The position numbers and the translations under genes are program-made. From Micromussa lordhowensis (lineage: Eukaryota > Cnidaria > Anthozoa > Scleractinia > Lobophylliidae), in NCBI GenBank assembly GCA_964020085.1, contig OZ026604.1, positions 8,177,649 to 8,241,648 on the forward strand: a DNA stretch of 64,000 bases, read 5' to 3'. Positions 21,700 to 31,755 of this stretch are shown in pieces. The notes below the pieces were generated by a model, which saw nothing but the letters and a program-made list of their open reading frames with translations, had not been told where the DNA came from and ran no database searches. Each line of letters opens with the position of its first letter. The first letter of the stretch is position 1.

Positions 21700-22512
21700 A
21701 GGTCGGCGCAAACTAGGGGACTAGTCGCAGGGGCTGGTCGCAGGGACTTGCTTCGGGGACCAGTCCCCTAGTGTGTACTCGTATTTTGCATCGAAATTCT
21801 AGTCGCAAGGACCACATTTCTGGCCCCTGCGACTAGTCCCACGAATTAAGCGTGTTTGATTTCTGGGACTAGTCGCAGGGACCAATAGTCCCACAAATCG
21901 GTCAATTTTCTAGTGTGTATTGGTTTTCATCGTTCTTGGGATGGGATTCCCGCGTCTCGCGAATTCTAGCCAATGAAAAGCCGTTGTTTCAATGGCGGAA
22001 AAAGAATCGGAAAGTGAAACGATCGAAACAGGATGGAGCGTTTCCACGTCCCGAGTCCTTATCCAGTTTTACAGTGAAAACCCACTTTTGTGGGATAAAA
22101 ACCACAAAGAGTATGGGAAGAAAAATATAATCACGAAAACACTGAAGCCTTCGTTGGCAATGCTCGGAAAGAGTCGGGCTCCTAACACAGGAGGCTGTGA
22201 AAAAACGATGCCACGGACTTAAAAGCACAACCATTCGCAATTTGAAAAAAACAGTGGAATGTAAGTGGGTGTTCTTCGTCCAACAGCATCATTAAAAACA
22301 AGATTACTCGCCTCCTGCGGAAATCCGCCATTTTGTTTTCTGGGTATCAGGCCTACGCGGTTAGACTTTTGTCGGCCGATCCCACGATTTGGTCCCCTGG
22401 TGTGTACCGTACATGCCAACAGTCCCGGGGACTTGTCCCTTCGCCAGTACACACTAAGGGATAAGTCCCTGCGACCAGTCCCTGCGACTAGTCCCCTAGT
22501 GTGTGCCTAGCT
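21700..22512. mobile_element. PIF/Harbinger-like element with MADF remnant
   Basis: Both ends carry ACTAGGGGACTAGTCGCAGG in inverted orientation (left from 21710, right to about 22503); outer bases AGGTCGGCGC and AGCTAGGCAC are also related. Flanking TTA (21697-21699 and 22513-22515) is a 3-bp target duplication, the hallmark of PIF/Harbinger insertion. The 813-bp interior carries the MADF-domain remnant and no transposase, so this is a deletion derivative. Confidence 0.75.
21992..22258 (+). pseudogene. MADF-domain (Myb/SANT-like) transposon protein remnant
   Basis: Starts MAEKESESETIETGW and continues LIQFYSENPLLWDKNHKEYG, the L-I-x3-Y-x3-P-x-L-W-D-x6-Y pattern of MADF DNA-binding domains. 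The frame breaks near 22175; in another frame the sequence goes on as EAVKKRCHGLKSTTIRNLKK, the later MADF helix. PIF/Harbinger elements typically carry such a second DNA-binding protein beside the DDE transposase. One indel makes this copy non-functional. Confidence 0.7.
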
Positions 22513-23562
22513 TTAAGCAAACCACGACGTCAACGGCAACGAGAACGCCACGAAACAAAAGGTTTAATGAGCAGAAAAATGGCTGTGCACGTGCATTATA
22601 AATCTTTGTACATTTCTTAGCCGTCCTCTGCAAAACAACAACGTGATATGCGTATTTTGGAGAACGCGAATGGCAGCGGTTAATTCTTCGTATTTTAATT
22701 TAGAATTCAACCTTGGCATTACACATTTAGCTTGAGTAGATACTGAGAGAGATAGGTGCACTGAACAAATCTATACAGCTACGAAATTCAAAGGTAAAAT
22801 AAAAACATTTTTTACTAATATCTCATTCGATTCATGGCACAATATCTTTTCGCTGGCATGGTTACTCCAAATTACTTATTAAAATTGTTTCCATGTTCTT
22901 GCAGTGTCGCAAGGAATTACTGAGGGAATTTCCAGTACAGAGATGAACCTCATAAGCCTCCAGTCATATCAAACTTATCATGGTCACTTGCTATAGCGTG
23001 TTGTCATCTGTCCACTCTGCCGGCTGGCTGTGCGAGTAGCCATCTTTGCTTTATCGAGTATGATCGTGATTGCTTGGTGAATCCATGACAGTTCCAGCTT
23101 ACAAAAGGAGTTATTGTCCCGACAATAAAAATTTTATCCTGCCCCTCGGTTAATATTTAACTAAACTAGTAGTAATCAAAGATTAGGAGTGCGTTCTCCG
23201 TCTGTGATAATAGTTGTCTGTTGCTGAAATCATTATCTTTATGTGAACGGCTGAAGTTTTACAGACATGTAACATACTGACAAAGTCCACTATTTTTGTT
23301 CTGTGGCTTTGATTTCCTTGTTATTGATTTTCCTTCCTAATGCGATGTTGATATGACCTTTGAGGTCACGTTGCGTGACGGCACTCACAATTTCATGCCA
23401 TCAACACGTCTCATTCTCACTTTTACTGGTAATGTTTAGGCATAAAGGTTAATTTTTAAAAACGGATAGTTGTGTTACTTCTAGTATTCTGAGCTGGAAG
23501 CACAGCTAACATCTGTAACATTTGCTCTCGCGTTTCCGTTTATCCGTGGTTTATCGTAAACA
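22513..23562. other. non-coding, no gene recognised
   Basis: No splice-supported exon or repeat structure seen between the Harbinger-like element and the long inverted repeat. Confidence 0.4.
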
Positions 23563-24077
23563 AATAGGCCTTATCACGGTTTCCGACGCCATTTTGACGG
23601 GTAGGCAAAGCGGTCAGAAATTACAGTGTTTGTATGGGAATCCGATGGCAAAGAACTTTTTCCAAAATCGAATTTTACACAAATTGTGAATCGCAATGTT
23701 AAAATATCAGGTGGAAGATTGTATTCACCAAGTTTGAAGGTTGTAGTTTAACTAGAAGACGCTCAGTTAATTTTTATAATTTTCCATACATTTGTCTGTA
23801 AATTTGGCTGGGAAGACGCGGCGGCGCCGAAAAAAAAATTACAGACAAATGTATGCTAAATTATAAAAATTAACTGAGCGTCTTCTAGTTAAGTTACATC
23901 CTTCAAACTTGGTGAATACTATCTTCCACCTGATATTTTAACATTGCGATTCACAAATTGCGTAAAATTCGATTTTGGAAAAAGTTCTTTGCCATCGGAT
24001 TCCCATACAAACACTGTAATTTCTGACCGCTTTGCCTACCCGTCAAAATGACGTCGGAAACCGTGATAAGGCCTATT
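23563..24077. mobile_element. 515-bp near-perfect long inverted repeat
   Basis: AATAGGCCTTATCACGGTTT at 23563 is the reverse complement of the end at 24077, and the arms stay complementary with few mismatches for about 235-240 bp each, through CTAACTAGAAGACGCTCAG-type and ACAGACAAATGTATG motifs, to a small G/C loop (GGGAAGACGCGGCGGCGCCG) near 23820. No coding capacity. Confidence 0.9.
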
Positions 24078-24239
24078 AACTCCTGGACAAACTCCGTGCG
24101 ACTGGCAATAATTATTAGACTCCCACGGTTAACATCCCAAAGCCAACGCGATGCAAAGTCGTGTTCGTGAACAGAATAAATACGGTCGTCCGTCCCAGCT
24201 ATGTAACAAAAGCACGTTATCTCGCATCCTGACCAAACA
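24078..24239 (-). pseudogene. 3' part of an ORF interrupted by a transposon (unknown family)
   Basis: The minus strand is open here (reading ...CEITCFCYIAGTDDRIYSVH...). When the element 24240-25381 and one copy of its 9-bp duplication are removed, this frame continues directly from the frame at 25382-25659. I do not recognise the protein; it may be an old repeat-encoded frame rather than a host gene. Downstream it runs into the long inverted repeat. Confidence 0.3.
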
Positions 24240-25381
24240 TAGTCCAGTTCTGGCCCCCTCTCTCTGTTGTCACGCTCCGCTCTCGGAGAGAGAGGGTCCA
24301 GGGACATTTGTCTGCGCATGCTCGCGCTAAACCAATCAGAGCGGATCAGAGCGCAGGATGTTGATTTCACCCGAGTAATTTCTGTTGCATGTCTACGCTT
24401 TCATTAGTTAAATTTCTTCAAGAGAGAAAAGAAATAGGAGTTTGAAACGAATTAAGACAAGTTTCGAGCAGAAAAGGAGAAGGTGAGAAGGCTCATTAAA
24501 TATGCCCGATGCAAATGAAGTGTTTACACACACGCGCAACTTCCCTCAAGAAGTAGTTTTCCCTAGGAGTTTTCGACAATATTTTGGCGCATTTCAATTT
24601 TATTTGTCTTACTTTTGGTTCTGGAAATAAAACTGTGTGGATGTGAATTTTGCGAGTTTCGAGAGGAGGGCGAATAAACAATAGATAGCTTATTAAATGT
24701 GCCCGTTCGTATCCAACGCCGATTGAATCACAAGCTCTGCAGAAACCTACGCTCGATAGCCCTTAACCTGATCCTTCATTACTGATAGCAAAGGCACAAC
24801 AACTACAACTGTAGAACATTCTAAAAGTTCCGTATATATTCTTGTTCCACTAACCTAAGAAGCAAATGGAACACTACCAGTCGGAAAAATTCTAAAACAT
24901 TCAGATTTTTAGTTGCAGCGTTACAAAGATTGAGGAAAATACCACAAATTGGGAGTTAGTCCTCGTACTGGTTTCCCAAGCTTTAGCCTTCTCTCGGCTC
25001 CCGTATCCAGTGTTTTAAAATTGAGCACAACTCCTCTGCTCCTCTAAATGCTCTGATCTGAACTTCAAGAATTCACGCAACGCTCGCAACATTTGTTTCT
25101 TCTCGGAAAAATAATCTGGACTGCTAGAGGAATCGCTCAGTGCAACGAACCAAACACGGAACAAACACGATCGAATTCGGGAAATATTATTTTCTTTTTG
25201 CTGACCGCACAAACAAATTGTCCGCCATGCTTCCCTTCCATTCTGTCTTATATTTTTCTTACACATGCGCAGTAACCGTTAGCTAGAAAACTGACTAACC
25301 GACGAGCATGCGCAGACAAATGATCCTGGACCCTCTCTCCCCGGCGTTGCGTGACAGGAGAGGGGGTCCAGAACTGGACTA
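24240..25381. mobile_element. Non-autonomous DNA transposon with 9-bp TSD (MULE-like)
   Basis: About 85-bp terminal inverted repeats start TAGTCCAGTTCTGG (24240) and end CCAGAACTGGACTA (to 25381), matching on through CATTTGTCTGCGCATGCTCG. The element is flanked by perfect 9-bp direct repeats GACCAAACA at 24231-24239 and 25382-25390. Nine-bp duplications are typical of Mutator-like elements. The 1142-bp interior encodes no transposase that I can see. Confidence 0.8.
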
Positions 25382-25659
25382 GACCAAACAGGCCTCGTTC
25401 GATCCAGAATCAAAACTTCTAGAAATGAGCGATCGCGAACAAATCGTCTCGTATACACGAAATTTAAGATGATGTAATTTGTTTTCGTTCGGCCAAAAAA
25501 TCTCACTTCGTCTGCATTATGCCTGCATTCTCTTTTTTGTCGAATGCAATCAAAGTGAACAATCTGTTCAAAGAAAACCTCAAAGCGTTGAAAACCACGA
25601 AAGAAACCATAAAGGAGAACAAGCATGACGTAGCAGATGGACACTAAACCGAGGCTCAA
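25382..25659 (-). pseudogene. 5' part of the transposon-interrupted ORF (unknown family)
   Basis: Open minus-strand frame with an ATG at 25659 and a hydrophobic start (CYVMLVLLYGFFRGF). It joins in frame with 24078-24239 across the transposon. Without homology evidence the coding status is uncertain. Confidence 0.3.
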
Positions 25660-25961
25660 AACCCCTGAAAAAACTTACAGGGGCGGCCAATTGGCAGTCT
25701 TCACAAAAAATCTCGATTTCTTGCGCCTGCGAAACAAAATTAGGATGCGTTCTCTCGTTCCTCGAGAACGCAATTAGTTAGCTGGCTAGGGCATTTCAAT
25801 GGGGGGTGCGTCATATTGAACATTCTGGGAACCCTCTAGGCGAGCGGTCCATTCCTCGTGGTTTCGGCGAACTCATCACAAGCAAAGAGCTTAATCGTCG
25901 CCTTTTCTTTCTTTCTTTCACCAGGTTAGTGTTAAAATCTTTTCCCCGATTCTATTTGTTC

Positions 25962-26138
25962 ATGGCTTTGCCACTCCCGAATGTACTTATGGTGGGTCAT
26001 TCATTTGTAAAGAGGCTTGACTCTGATTTGCAATGCAAATTCGACCACCGTGCTGCTGTAGATTTTAATTTAAGGCAAACGGCGAATATATCATTTTATT
26101 ATTCAACAAATTGTAACACTATCCAAATATGGTCATGA
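25962..26138 (+). pseudogene. SGNH-hydrolase-like ORF, N-terminal part
   Basis: ATG at 25962 gives MALPLPNVLMVGHSFVKRL; VLMVGHSFV is the block I region of SGNH/GDSL hydrolases with GHS in place of GDS. The frame stops at 26136-26138. The rest of the domain resumes at 26401, after an inserted segment with a palindrome. In several animals such an ORF belongs to Ngaro/DIRS-type tyrosine-recombinase retrotransposons, which fits the gag-like ORF 0.7 kb downstream. Confidence 0.6.
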
Positions 26139-26285
26139 TGCTCTCGATATCTGTCATCCGTAGGTAACAGATATCAGGCGGTATACGTAGCTTCGTACGC
26201 GGGAAGAAAAAGTGAAGTGAGAACATGTCGACAGAGAGATTTACAAGGATTTAAGCTGTTTTGTTATCAATTTGTTGAATAATAA

Positions 26286-26399
26286 AACAATTATCCTGCT
26301 CAATCTCGCGGAATATCGTCTGATTTTAGCCGACTCGGCCTACGGCCTCGTCGGCTAAGTATCAGACGATATTCCGCGCGATTTCGCAGGATAATTGTT
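26286..26399. mobile_element. 114-bp foldback inside the SGNH ORF
   Basis: AACAATTATCCTGC (26286) and its reverse complement ending 26399 bound a hairpin that continues through CGCGGAATATCGTCTGAT and TTAGCCGAC around a GGCCTACGGCC centre. It lies within the segment that separates the two halves of the SGNH frame. Confidence 0.8.
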
Positions 26400-26400
26400 A

Positions 26401-26864
26401 AGTATGGCGTTGGTGGGTTGACCGTTTCGCGATTAGAGCGGAAATTACGGTCGATATTGGTTAACAAGCCTCTGCCCAGGGTTCTTATTATTGAGATCGG
26501 GACAAATGAGCTCAGTTCGCAATCTCCTGAGATTGTAATCGGGAAAATATTAGAATTAGTGCAGTACATGCGGTCTGTTGACTCTGTTAGGGCGGTAGGT
26601 TTCTGCAAAGTCATTCCCCGCCGGGATTGTGAAACGGGTTTACCTCTGGAGGATTTCAACAGCAAGGCCGCCACCCTAAATAGTATGCTTGAAGCGCTTT
26701 TTGACGAGGATAAGTTAGTATTTGTGTGGGAACATTTGGAGCTGCAGTCCCTCTCTCATCGAGTCCTTTTAGCCGATGGCGTTCACTTAAATCCTCACGG
26801 GCAGTACTGTTTATATCGAAGCTACAGGGGTGCCATATTAAAAGGGATTACTTTGCTTAATTAG
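26401..26864 (+). pseudogene. SGNH-hydrolase-like ORF, C-terminal part
   Basis: Reads YGVGGLTVSRLERKL, then PRVLIIEIGTNEL (block III, conserved G-x-N) and ends with LADGVHLNPHGQYCLYRSY (block V, catalytic D-x-x-H). The first open ATG of the frame is 26418, but similarity starts before it, so the true start is in the N-terminal part. SGNH proteins are esterase/lipase-fold enzymes; their role in retroelements is unproven. Confidence 0.65.
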
Positions 26865-27551
26865 TTCTGGAGACGACTGTTTGCTGAGAAACTAGTCTGC
26901 TTATATTAGATTTCCCTGTGTTATTGTTGGCACTTTAATTTTATCAATTAATTTTGAAAAATGTTTTGTTGGTTGGGTCTCGCCAGTGGATAATTCTGTT
27001 CAACATGTTATTGAACACATTTGGCACAGTTATGTGCATGATTCATATATAATTATTTTGGTATCTGTACCAATATTGGGCTGGGTAAAAATCCCAACAC
27101 ATTAATTTCATCTTACCACATCATATGATGATGCTTCTTTTGTCAGTATCAGCTGTGATGATAATGCCATGGCACTAACTGGCACCATACTTCAAACGTG
27201 GTGTTAGGAATTTGATCCTATCTCTTAAGGACCATTTGGTATTACCTTATTTGTTGTTATGCCTATTTTGGGGCTATGATGATAATTCCATAGAACCAGT
27301 CAGGCATGATGTCACTGGTCTATATTGACACAGTATAATTCTACAGCATAATAGGGAGCACCTTGCGGCGACACTGTGTTGTATTGTCTGCCATGCTACC
27401 CTGCTGTTTATATGTTGTTTATGTGCATTGTCCTGTACTGTATTTGTTTTTGGCAGGGTTTTAAAATCATTCATAGAGATTATGATCTAGAATTGCCTTG
27501 CTTTGCCTGCTGCCTTTTTTGTTTTGTCTTTAATTTGTTTCCCATCGGATT
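26865..27551. other. retroelement internal non-coding spacer
   Basis: No domain seen. Sits between the SGNH-like and gag-like ORFs on the same strand, probably inside the same element. Confidence 0.35.
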
Positions 27552-28673
27552 ATGCCTCCTACACAACGTGCAAAAAAGGTGTCACGTACTCCGGGCCCAC
27601 TGGCTTCACGAAGCAGACGTGGGCGCAAAGGACAGGTGGGTTCAACACCAACATCTGAAGCCACATCAACAGGAACACCAACCCTGACACCCACCTTACC
27701 ATCCATAGCCGCCTCAAATGCAAGCCTGGTACAGAACCTTGCCACAGCCGTATCCCAAGCAGTCGTCCAGTCCTTGACCCCCTTTATGGTGCCTACGCAG
27801 TCTTCCACGGCGTTGACATCCACACTGATGGAAACATCGGCCCAGGATGCGCTTCTCAGCACTGCAACTAATGTTAATCTTGGGGCAGATGCCGCTGTAC
27901 AGGGGTCTGTGGCTTCTGTTGTCAATTCTCTCTCAGGTGAGCCTTTGACTGGGGTGGCTCTAGCTCAACCACATGACCGGCCCAGGGAAATATTTACATC
28001 CATGTCCTTGTCAATTGATGCTAGGGTCACAGCAAAATTAAAGGCTAAAATATGGGCCAATGAATTTATTAATTTTGGGCAACTCATCACTGTGACACCC
28101 AGCGAGGACAAATTCAATCTTTCAATTAATACTTCTAAAGACTCCCCTGGTCAGCATACCTTCAGCCTGGAGCCACTTCAGAAGGCCAAAAACATTAGTA
28201 CCATTGAAGCCTGGACTTCTGCTTTCCAAATATTTGTTGGCATATATACATCTAGATTCCCTGCAGAAGCTCCAGCTCTAATGAAGTATGGGGAGGTGGT
28301 GAGAGACTTGGCAGACCAAAGGGCTAATTGGATTTATTATGACACCAACTTCCGATACTTCAGGCAGCAAAGGCCAGCAGATTTTCCTTGGGGCAATATT
28401 CACTTTGAGCTTTGGATAAGATCTCAACAGTTTTCACGCACAAATAATGTACCCCCAAATGTCTCCCGCACCACTCGGGGTAGCACATATGTGCCTATTG
28501 GCTATTGTCGTAAATATCACAAGGGAGGTAACTGTACGGGTTGTTCGTTTAAACATGAATGCCATAAATGTCACCAGAATCATCCCAGCTTTAAGTGTAA
28601 TTTTCGTGCCCCAGGATATAAGCACCCCAGCCAGACCAAGCCTCGCACTACCAACCCCAGTCAAAATATATAG
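27552..28673 (+). CDS. gag-like protein of a tyrosine-recombinase-type retroelement
   Basis: 373 codons, intact. Residues 1-110 are low-complexity (Thr/Ser/Ala/Pro). A conserved core at about 150-280 includes IWANEFINFGQLI, IEAWTSAFQIFVGIY and ALMKYGEVVRDLA. The C-terminus has a zinc-finger cluster (GYCRKYHKGGNCTGCSFKHE followed by CHKCHQNHPSFKC). This is the layout of the first ORF of DIRS/Ngaro-type retrotransposons in cnidarians and fish. Role: nucleic-acid binding particle protein. The RT/RH/recombinase ORF expected downstream is not seen; an N gap starts 128 bp after the stop. Confidence 0.65.
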   Translation: MPPTQRAKKVSRTPGPLASRSRRGRKGQVGSTPTSEATSTGTPTLTPTLPSIAASNASLVQNLATAVSQAVVQSLTPFMVPTQSSTALTSTLMETSAQDALLSTATNVNLGADAAVQGSVASVVNSLSGEPLTGVALAQPHDRPREIFTSMSLSIDARVTAKLKAKIWANEFINFGQLITVTPSEDKFNLSINTSKDSPGQHTFSLEPLQKAKNISTIEAWTSAFQIFVGIYTSRFPAEAPALMKYGEVVRDLADQRANWIYYDTNFRYFRQQRPADFPWGNIHFELWIRSQQFSRTNNVPPNVSRTTRGSTYVPIGYCRKYHKGGNCTGCSFKHECHKCHQNHPSFKCNFRAPGYKHPSQTKPRTTNPSQNI

Positions 28674-28800
28674 GTTAGCTCCTCTTCTGTCTGGGTATTC
28701 CACTACTGCTGCTGAATATTTGATTAATGGGTTTTGCTTTGGTTTTCCAATTTCTTTCCAAGGCCCCCCCTTTTCTTCTGCTGCCCCTAACTTGTTGTCG

Positions 28801-29000
28801 NNNNNNNNNNNNNNNNNNNNNNNNNNNNNNNNNNNNNNNNNNNNNNNNNNNNNNNNNNNNNNNNNNNNNNNNNNNNNNNNNNNNNNNNNNNNNNNNNNNN
28901 NNNNNNNNNNNNNNNNNNNNNNNNNNNNNNNNNNNNNNNNNNNNNNNNNNNNNNNNNNNNNNNNNNNNNNNNNNNNNNNNNNNNNNNNNNNNNNNNNNNN
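28801..29000. other. assembly gap (200 N)
   Basis: Exactly 200 Ns, probably a placeholder length. It cuts the retroelement and may hide the rest of it and any host exons. Confidence 0.99.
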
Positions 29001-29715
29001 AGGGCTTAAAGGGTTAAACAGGTTTAACAACATTCTTAAGTGCATTCAGTCTGGCTCTTAACAGATTTCCTGCTAAATAGTCCAGTCAAATTGGGGTCAG
29101 ACCCTCAACAAATTGCAACAAAAGGTTTTTCAACGGATTGTGGCTCATTCGGATGTCCTTAACAACATATCAAAAGTCCCAAAGAATCGGAGTTCGGGAA
29201 GGCCCCGAAAAACGGAAAAGAAAATTCCCATACAAAGCTTATATGAAAAACCACAGGGTACCCAATTTATATAACGGCTACTATTTTATTGTCTCAATAC
29301 AGTAACAATTTTGGGCCGGGTAAGCCGCCGGATTGTTGTTTAAGTTAAAATCGTGCTATTCGTACAACTGGATAAGAATTGTCACATTGTTTACGCTCTA
29401 TTTATCAATTTAAACCAGATCATAATCCAGCTACATTGCATGGTACGACTAGAAAGCCTTTTCCTCTAAAGTCGATCCCGCAATCAATCTTTAGTTTCTA
29501 AACAGTTATAGAGGTCACAATATCTGTTAATCTAAACATTCTGCTTTGTTGGTGCAGAAAAGAAAGTCCCGTCAATGGATCGTTTGACATTGGTCCCATG
29601 GGCTCCTAACAAAAGTCTATAATTTCAAATCTTATACAGACCGATGACTGCCACCCGATAACAAAGCAGGTGAGGGGTATATTACTTTGTACTCCGCTTT
29701 AACCGCCTTTCAGAG

Positions 29716-30726
29716 CTAATTTGTTGAACCAGAGTCGGAATCAGAATCTTCATCGTCAGGGATTTGCTCGGGTGCGTTGGTACAAGCAGACCCTTTGCAC
29801 TGACCACAAGCAGGATTACACGGTAGATCATTTTTGCGACAGGAGCAACGGCGGGTGCTGCAGTCTTGTGAACAATTACATCTCATTATCTGGAGAAGAG
29901 ACTGTGGTGCGGGTGCGAGATCTGTCATGATTGGTGTCAGTTGTTCCGCTGCTGACCTCCATCCCCATTCAGCGTAATTTATGCCCTCTGTGCTATCTTT
30001 CCATTCTCTTATTTGAAGGTAGACTCGCAGACTGTGGTACTTCATCGCTGAAGAAGTAGGTGGTAAACTCTGAGGCTGTATTGACTTGGATTTACAAGCT
30101 AGCTTTTCCAAGTAGCGCTGGTACCGCAGCTGGTCAAGTGTCTGTCCCGGCTTTCCTCCATATAAGCACACTAGGGCATTTTCACCTGCAGTTTTCACTT
30201 CATCTACAGTCGATGCCAGGTTGTCGAATACCAGTGCTTGCTGACGGAAGTGCTCTGAGTTCACAAACTTCTTCAGTGACGCGCCCTTTCCTATTCCGTA
30301 TATGCTGGATGTGGTGTCGCATCCAAGTAGGGCGTGGATAAAAAAAAGATGCCGGCATACGTCTTCTCCGAGGTCTTTTTTGATTTCATTAATGTACCAG
30401 ACTCGTCTTTTTTTGGAACTTGCCTTGGGTTCTGGTCTCATGTAAAGGCGATGTGCGTCCATCCGCACGTAGTGAGCCAGAAGTATTAGGAGGTCAGTGT
30501 CATCCCCTACCAGAATTGTATCTTCCGTGTTGGCTGATTCAACTGCGGTCTTAACAATGAGAACGTCCGCGTCTCCATCTGCGTTGAGGGTCTCAAAGCC
30601 TTGTTTCTGCAAGAAGGAGGCCAACTGAATAACAAATGCTTGCTTATTTTTCTTGTTTGCAAGAAAAATGTCCTTTTTCATGGGTATCTTCATAATTATC
30701 ATCTGTGAAGGAGACAGTGGCGCCAA
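29716..30726 (-). pseudogene. XPG/FEN-like nuclease protein, C-terminal half
   Basis: 336 codons. After a wrong-frame start it reads MKKDIFLANKKNKQAF, then a DADVLIVKTA...ILVGDDTDLLILL segment corresponding to the metal-binding XPG-I region (EADA...EDSDLL in FEN1/XPG). It continues with LLGCDTTSSIYGIGKGAS, like the G-C-D-Y...GIG helix-hairpin-helix. The C-terminus is a CXC/tesmin-like cysteine cluster (CNCSQDCSTRRCSC..NDLPCNPACGQCKGSACTN, split here) and an acidic tail. It should bind metal, DNA and zinc. One frameshift near 30705 separates it from the N-terminal half. Confidence 0.7.
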
Positions 30727-31755
30727 CTTTTCCCGCAGTTCTTCTTTCTTGCGTCATAGACTTCGTAGAGACTACGTCGTACCCGTCAAACACGATAGTT
30801 GTTGCTCTTCCATACTTTTGCAAGAGGTAACCACTGTAAATTTCATATACTTCTTTAAACGTGGTTCCTTGTGGCCACGATAGACGATGGAGAAGTGCGC
30901 CTCCATCCAATACGTACTTCGTAACTCCATAGGGCTCAATCTTGGAGGCTTCGCTTAACATTGACCACATGGCGTCAGCAAGGACCGGCTTTTGTGGTTT
31001 TCGTAGCATCAAAGATGAATCGAAAAGCGCAGTGGGATAGCTGCAGAGCTCATATCGGAATAAAGACTCCAGGTCTTCGGAGGAGCTGACTAAAATCAAT
31101 CGCTGGAATAGCAGCTGCGGGTCTATCTGAACTTGGTCGTTTCCGATTCGGATAGCCGACTTTGAAGCCATTGTAACGGATTGGGAAGAGCGCTTGAATG
31201 TGTATTCTTTTGTGGTTTGACCTTTCATTGATTTCAAGATTTTCTTGCCAGCGTCTTGGGCCGTGTCCACATTGACTGAGGTGTCTGCATGGACTCCCGT
31301 CATGATGTTGCGGAGCGCTGAATCTTGCGACAAAAATGGGCTTCGTTCAGAAATAGTCGTAAGGACATCAAGGGTATCCTTCATATCGCGCTTCATCCTT
31401 GAATTGGTCATGTCCTTATTCTGTTCCCCTGAGTCGTAAAGGACGCCCGTGAACTCCTGCATTGCGCGATTGGTTTCTGCGCAAGTCGGCATCGCCAGTA
31501 GCCATGTCAGACGTTGTTGATCTGTCATCCCGCGTCCTCTTGTTAGGCCACCATTTGTTTTGAGGCTGCGCATTAGCACCTGTTCTATAACGAGGTCAGT
31601 TGATAAGCCTGCCCAGTACCTATCACTGCGTCGCACCACATGTAAACCTGACATGAATTCTTGGTACAGCTGTGGTTGTTCTTGGGGAAGTTTGATCATG
31701 CTTTCGAGATACAAATGTACACATTGAAGGAGTAAAACTTCCAATAACAACCTAA
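30644..31755 (-). pseudogene. XPG/FEN-like nuclease protein, N-terminal half (5' truncated)
   Basis: Contains GLHVVRRSDRYWAGLSTDL...EQVLMRSLKTNGGLTRGRGM, a block typical of a multi-copy invertebrate family I know only as uncharacterised proteins. Near the end ATTIVFDGYDVVSTK matches the XPG-N V-F-D-G motif. A CTTAG acceptor at 31756-31757 suggests the exon begins at 31755; upstream exons are not visible before the element end, so the 5' part is probably deleted. The last ~20 codons after VSFTDD are out of frame. Confidence 0.6.

Noticed and set aside
27530..27925. Minus-strand frame opposite the gag-like ORF
   Set aside because: The plus-strand frame has the conserved core and zinc finger; this is its antisense.
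28434..29061. Frames running through the N gap
   Set aside because: They exist only because Ns do not give stop codons.
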